Positions 6,101-7,342 of a DNA stretch of 7,342 bases are shown one piece after another. The number at the start of each line of letters is the position of its first letter. Positions within the stretch are counted from its first letter, which is position 1. The position numbers were made by a program, and so were the translations under genes. This DNA comes from Actinomycetes bacterium (lineage in GTDB: Bacteria; Actinomycetota; Actinomycetes; Streptosporangiales; Streptosporangiaceae): assembly GCA_023425615.1 (NCBI GenBank), contig JAFACJ010001104.1, positions 1 to 7,342 of the forward strand. Reading direction: 5' to 3'. Under the pieces are notes generated by a model. It saw only the letters and a program-made list of their open reading frames with translations, did no database searches and was not told the origin of the DNA.

Positions 6101-7342
6101 CCGCCCTGGACCTGGCCGAGCCGCCCGGCGACGCGCGGGTGCGCCTGGCGGTGCGGCGGATCCGCAGGTTCGCGGCGCTGGCCGCCAAACTCGGCCTGAC
6201 CCCGGACGAGGTCCGCGCCGTGTTCGCCGACCAGGACCTGGCCGGCAAGTTCCCCGAGCCGCTGACCCTGCCGCAGGGCCTGGACCGCGTGGACGCACTG
6301 CTGGAGGGCGGCGACGGCCTCCTGTACCTGTTCGGCGGGACCGGCTACTGGACGTACTCGGCCACCACCCACGAGCCCACCGGGCCCGGTCGGCGTCCGC
6401 TCACCGACCTGTCGCCCAGGTTCGCGGCGCTGACGGCCATCGACGCGGCCTTCGTCCGGCCCGACGGCGTCGAATGGCTCGTCGGGAGCGACGCCGCCGG
6501 GAAGTCCCAGGTCTTCACCCGGAACAAGGGCGGCACCGCGTGGCTGCCACGCGCCCAGACCTTCGGCAAGGTCAAGAGCGCCTTCACGGACCCGGCACGG
6601 ATCGACAGCGCCTACACCGACTCCGACGGGCGTACGTACCTGTTCGCCGGGGACCAGTACGTCCGCTACTCCAACGGCCTCGCCACGGTCGACGAGGGCT
6701 ACCCGCGGCCGGTCGCCGACTGGTGGCGGCGGGAAGGGCTGCCCGGGCCGGTGCCCACCACCCCCATCGACGCCTGCTTCCAGGACCGCGACGGCCTCGT
6801 CCACGTGTTCACCGGCGACGTCGTGCACACCCCCGCCGGATCGGCGCCCACCGCCCGGACCTGGGGACCGGCGTCCACGCCGACCGGTGTCACCACCGTC
6901 GACGCCGCCTACACCGAGGGCGCCGCGGTGCGGCTGCTGGCCGGGGGCAGGTGGCTGCGCTACTCCGACAGCATCGAGAACCCGGGCGTCCTCGCCGACG
7001 AGGGCACCGCCCGCCCCGCCGGGATCCCCGCGCAGTTCGAGACCGGCGTCGAGGCGGCCTTCACCGACCCGGCCGGCGTCGTGCACCTGTTCAAGGACGG
7101 CCGGACCGTCGCGCTGACCGGCGCCGGTGCGGCGGTCGTCCCCGTCGCCGACCGGTGGGGCGTGCTGCCGGCGTCCCTGACCGGAGGGGCCGTGGACGCC
7201 GCGTTCGCCGGACTCGACGGCAAGACGTACCTGTTCAGCGGCGGCACCTACCTGCGGTACTCCACCGGGGACTACTCCACCGCCGACCCGGGCCACCCGC
7301 GCTCCATCGCCGGCGACTGGGGCGGCCTGACCAAGGTCGAGG
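3184..7342 (+). CDS. Tc toxin TcA/VRP1-like protein with hemopexin repeats, 3' partial
   Basis: An open frame of 1386 codons without stop, cut by the window end. The N-terminus has the VRP1/TcA signature in order: SPAAYFVELLGLL (residues 29-41); RRPDLKRIVLDEKNT (53-67) followed by YLDIVNEVLE (73-82); HPFGLPF (98-104); then a helical segment with EELYRLF and EYLRLSAEDV. In Tc complexes TcA forms a large pentameric bell that binds target cells and injects a toxin made by TcB-TcC. Residues about 130-1030 are mostly helical, shell-like, with recurring modules at 548-570, 622-642, 702-722 and near 856-871. Residues 1036-1382 are seven hemopexin-like blades, probably a receptor- or glycan-binding part (inference). 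No signal peptide or membrane helix is seen, as usual for TcA. The pore and TcB-binding parts would lie downstream. Codon use changes from G-ending to C-ending near residue 490-500. The start (GTG 3184) rests on the GGGGGA site; 3172 is the alternative. A non-toxic adhesin role cannot be excluded. Confidence 0.85.
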   Translation, partial: MAENSLPEYAELFGELRFVEGQDARSVSSPAAYFVELLGLLEGTFDRPGLLERRPDLKRIVLDEKNTFGETAYLDIVNEVLERLVGADPYEGLRSRVHPFGLPFSVRNERLRAHLDELKVTPEELYRLFAAHVDHDIAAREYLRLSAEDVVVLTTESATDADLAKCYGLAAGEGLERLLEARRFLDATGLDEAGLRELVKLRGEVVLNPEETRLSAVAGPAAPKAWLDRTHRLIRLARKAGLTLTDADAVLTTFGGGRLDAAALRAVAGVVRLTRLHGLTVADVCGLVLPWKPAEGVVVETAAGDILTPANRDYRFRLAALIDVAEPDIVEIVRRYRQRYRANEPGPFDGGRVELPEITLIRRAGTLARALGVSAGELFDVLVAIEGDPSLQRYSTFAVLGEPGPQTRDLHAVLRGGPPQTVLWLAQTLFAVVGWMGRAGFDGAELARVLGGRPENGDAERVALFERLGEELDPVALEPAALVSDRFGERAAQVVHDVLAAYDTGVVASVGSRALELDAEAAQGAAYRAVTDLGVIFASDFAGLGLGERLQNKIFRNLVYRGVLRADGALAAETTALSPGDLAGDFSAHRETVFKAIGATINGTAVFRPSDLAAFGELGDGARAELYDNLWYAGYIEENGTLVEPDFFLDVGNAAHFEVNADLADAAGPVGELFAERLAAFRDDALRLEPGSLAALRLTEAQTTRLLESLRFNGHLDAEGRFTDQAALLTLPLADFGLAAEFAPIRAGLLELLRARIAAYRAGLTTFGPDAFAGLADRLASRRVYAALDGVHITGGRVMDPDEFTDPDGTVWLGPGFLAADQDAVFARIAGVLRDEAPYRVAPAALDGLGLDEADRDRVIAHLVAQGDLTPRLAVARDRSAYFANADNSLEFTLPGAPDHAREVFFLLHAVARELNAAVTEVTGRLTALAARQNATLYTCLADVLGVPAAVAEAVAQCVTGGPARARALLSVPALDLAEPPGDARVRLAVRRIRRFAALAAKLGLTPDEVRAVFADQDLAGKFPEPLTLPQGLDRVDALLEGGDGLLYLFGGTGYWTYSATTHEPTGPGRRPLTDLSPRFAALTAIDAAFVRPDGVEWLVGSDAAGKSQVFTRNKGGTAWLPRAQTFGKVKSAFTDPARIDSAYTDSDGRTYLFAGDQYVRYSNGLATVDEGYPRPVADWWRREGLPGPVPTTPIDACFQDRDGLVHVFTGDVVHTPAGSAPTARTWGPASTPTGVTTVDAAYTEGAAVRLLAGGRWLRYSDSIENPGVLADEGTARPAGIPAQFETGVEAAFTDPAGVVHLFKDGRTVALTGAGAAVVPVADRWGVLPASLTGGAVDAAFAGLDGKTYLFSGGTYLRYSTGDYSTADPGHPRSIAGDWGGLTKVE
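4825..5796 (+). repeat. diverged internal modules in the TcA-like shell region
   Basis: A short pattern, hydrophobic helix then G-x-L/I-x-x-(D/N)-G-x-L/F, recurs: FRNLVYRGVLRADGAL (residues 555-570), YDNLWYAGYIEENGTL (627-642), LESLRFNGHLDAEGRF (707-722), and more weakly VIAHLVAQGDLTPRL (859-873). Spacing is about 70-150 residues. The modules are visible only at protein level and are too diverged to be a DNA repeat. Confidence 0.6.
6289..7329 (+). repeat. seven hemopexin-like repeats in the TcA-like protein
   Basis: Blades begin with the hallmark (I/V)DA-A/hydrophobic-x-D-G segment. Approximate starts are 6289, 6439, 6601, 6766, 6898, 7048 and 7192 (residues 1036, 1086, 1140, 1195, 1239, 1289, 1337). 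The best are IDSAYTDSDGRTYLFAGDQY with VRYS (1140-1163) and VDAAFAGLDGKTYLFSGGTY with LRYS (1337-1360). Blades 1, 3, 5 and 7 keep the tyrosine-serine strand (blade 1 as WTYS); 2, 4 and 6 are shorter and lack it. Hemopexin propellers have four blades, so seven suggests two propellers with an eighth blade outside the window. Confidence 0.8.

Noticed and set aside
2764..7296. A 1510-codon open frame on the - strand opposite the TcA-like gene
   Set aside because: Its product is a low-complexity Gly/Arg/Gln/Val-rich sequence with no domain. It mirrors the GC-biased third positions of the + strand gene, which has clear VRP1 and hemopexin motifs.

Overview
The window comes from a high-GC genome with strong G/C preference at third codon positions, GTG start usage and Gram-positive-style gene families. 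An actinomycete (Streptomyces/Actinomadura-like order) fits best, but this is inferred from composition and gene style, not from a marker gene.

Layout. Positions 1-138 are an upstream leader with two GC-rich hairpins. Positions 139-1347 and 1364-2494 hold two acyl-CoA dehydrogenase genes on the + strand, 16 nt apart with a strong ribosome binding site between them. They resemble the large (PimC-like) and small (PimD-like) subunits of pimeloyl-CoA-type dehydrogenases. The catalytic glutamate and flavin-ring motifs are only in the first, while the FAD diphosphate/adenine motifs (RQFG, QTHGGIG) are only in the second. This predicts one obligate hetero-oligomeric enzyme that oxidises a bulky or dicarboxylic acyl-CoA.

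Positions 2495-3183 are a 689-nt non-coding stretch, partly AT-rich and unusual for this genome. It contains a candidate terminator hairpin, a candidate promoter that places a tiny ORF in leaderless position, a 13-nt palindrome (2859-2871), a GATCG-type inverted repeat cluster and a T-run.

From a GTG at 3184 to the window edge runs one open frame of 1386 codons with no stop. Its N-terminus matches the VRP1/TcA family of Tc (ABC) insecticidal toxin complexes. It continues through a long helical shell-like region with recurring helix-G-x-L/I-x-x-D/E/N-G modules and ends in at least seven hemopexin-like repeats. In these repeats long canonical blades alternate with short degenerate ones. The remainder of the protein (pore and TcB-binding parts in known TcA proteins) and any TcB/TcC partner lie beyond the window.

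The dehydrogenase operon and the toxin-like gene look functionally unrelated; the intergenic region separates two transcription units. The TcA-like/hemopexin protein is the most interesting content here.
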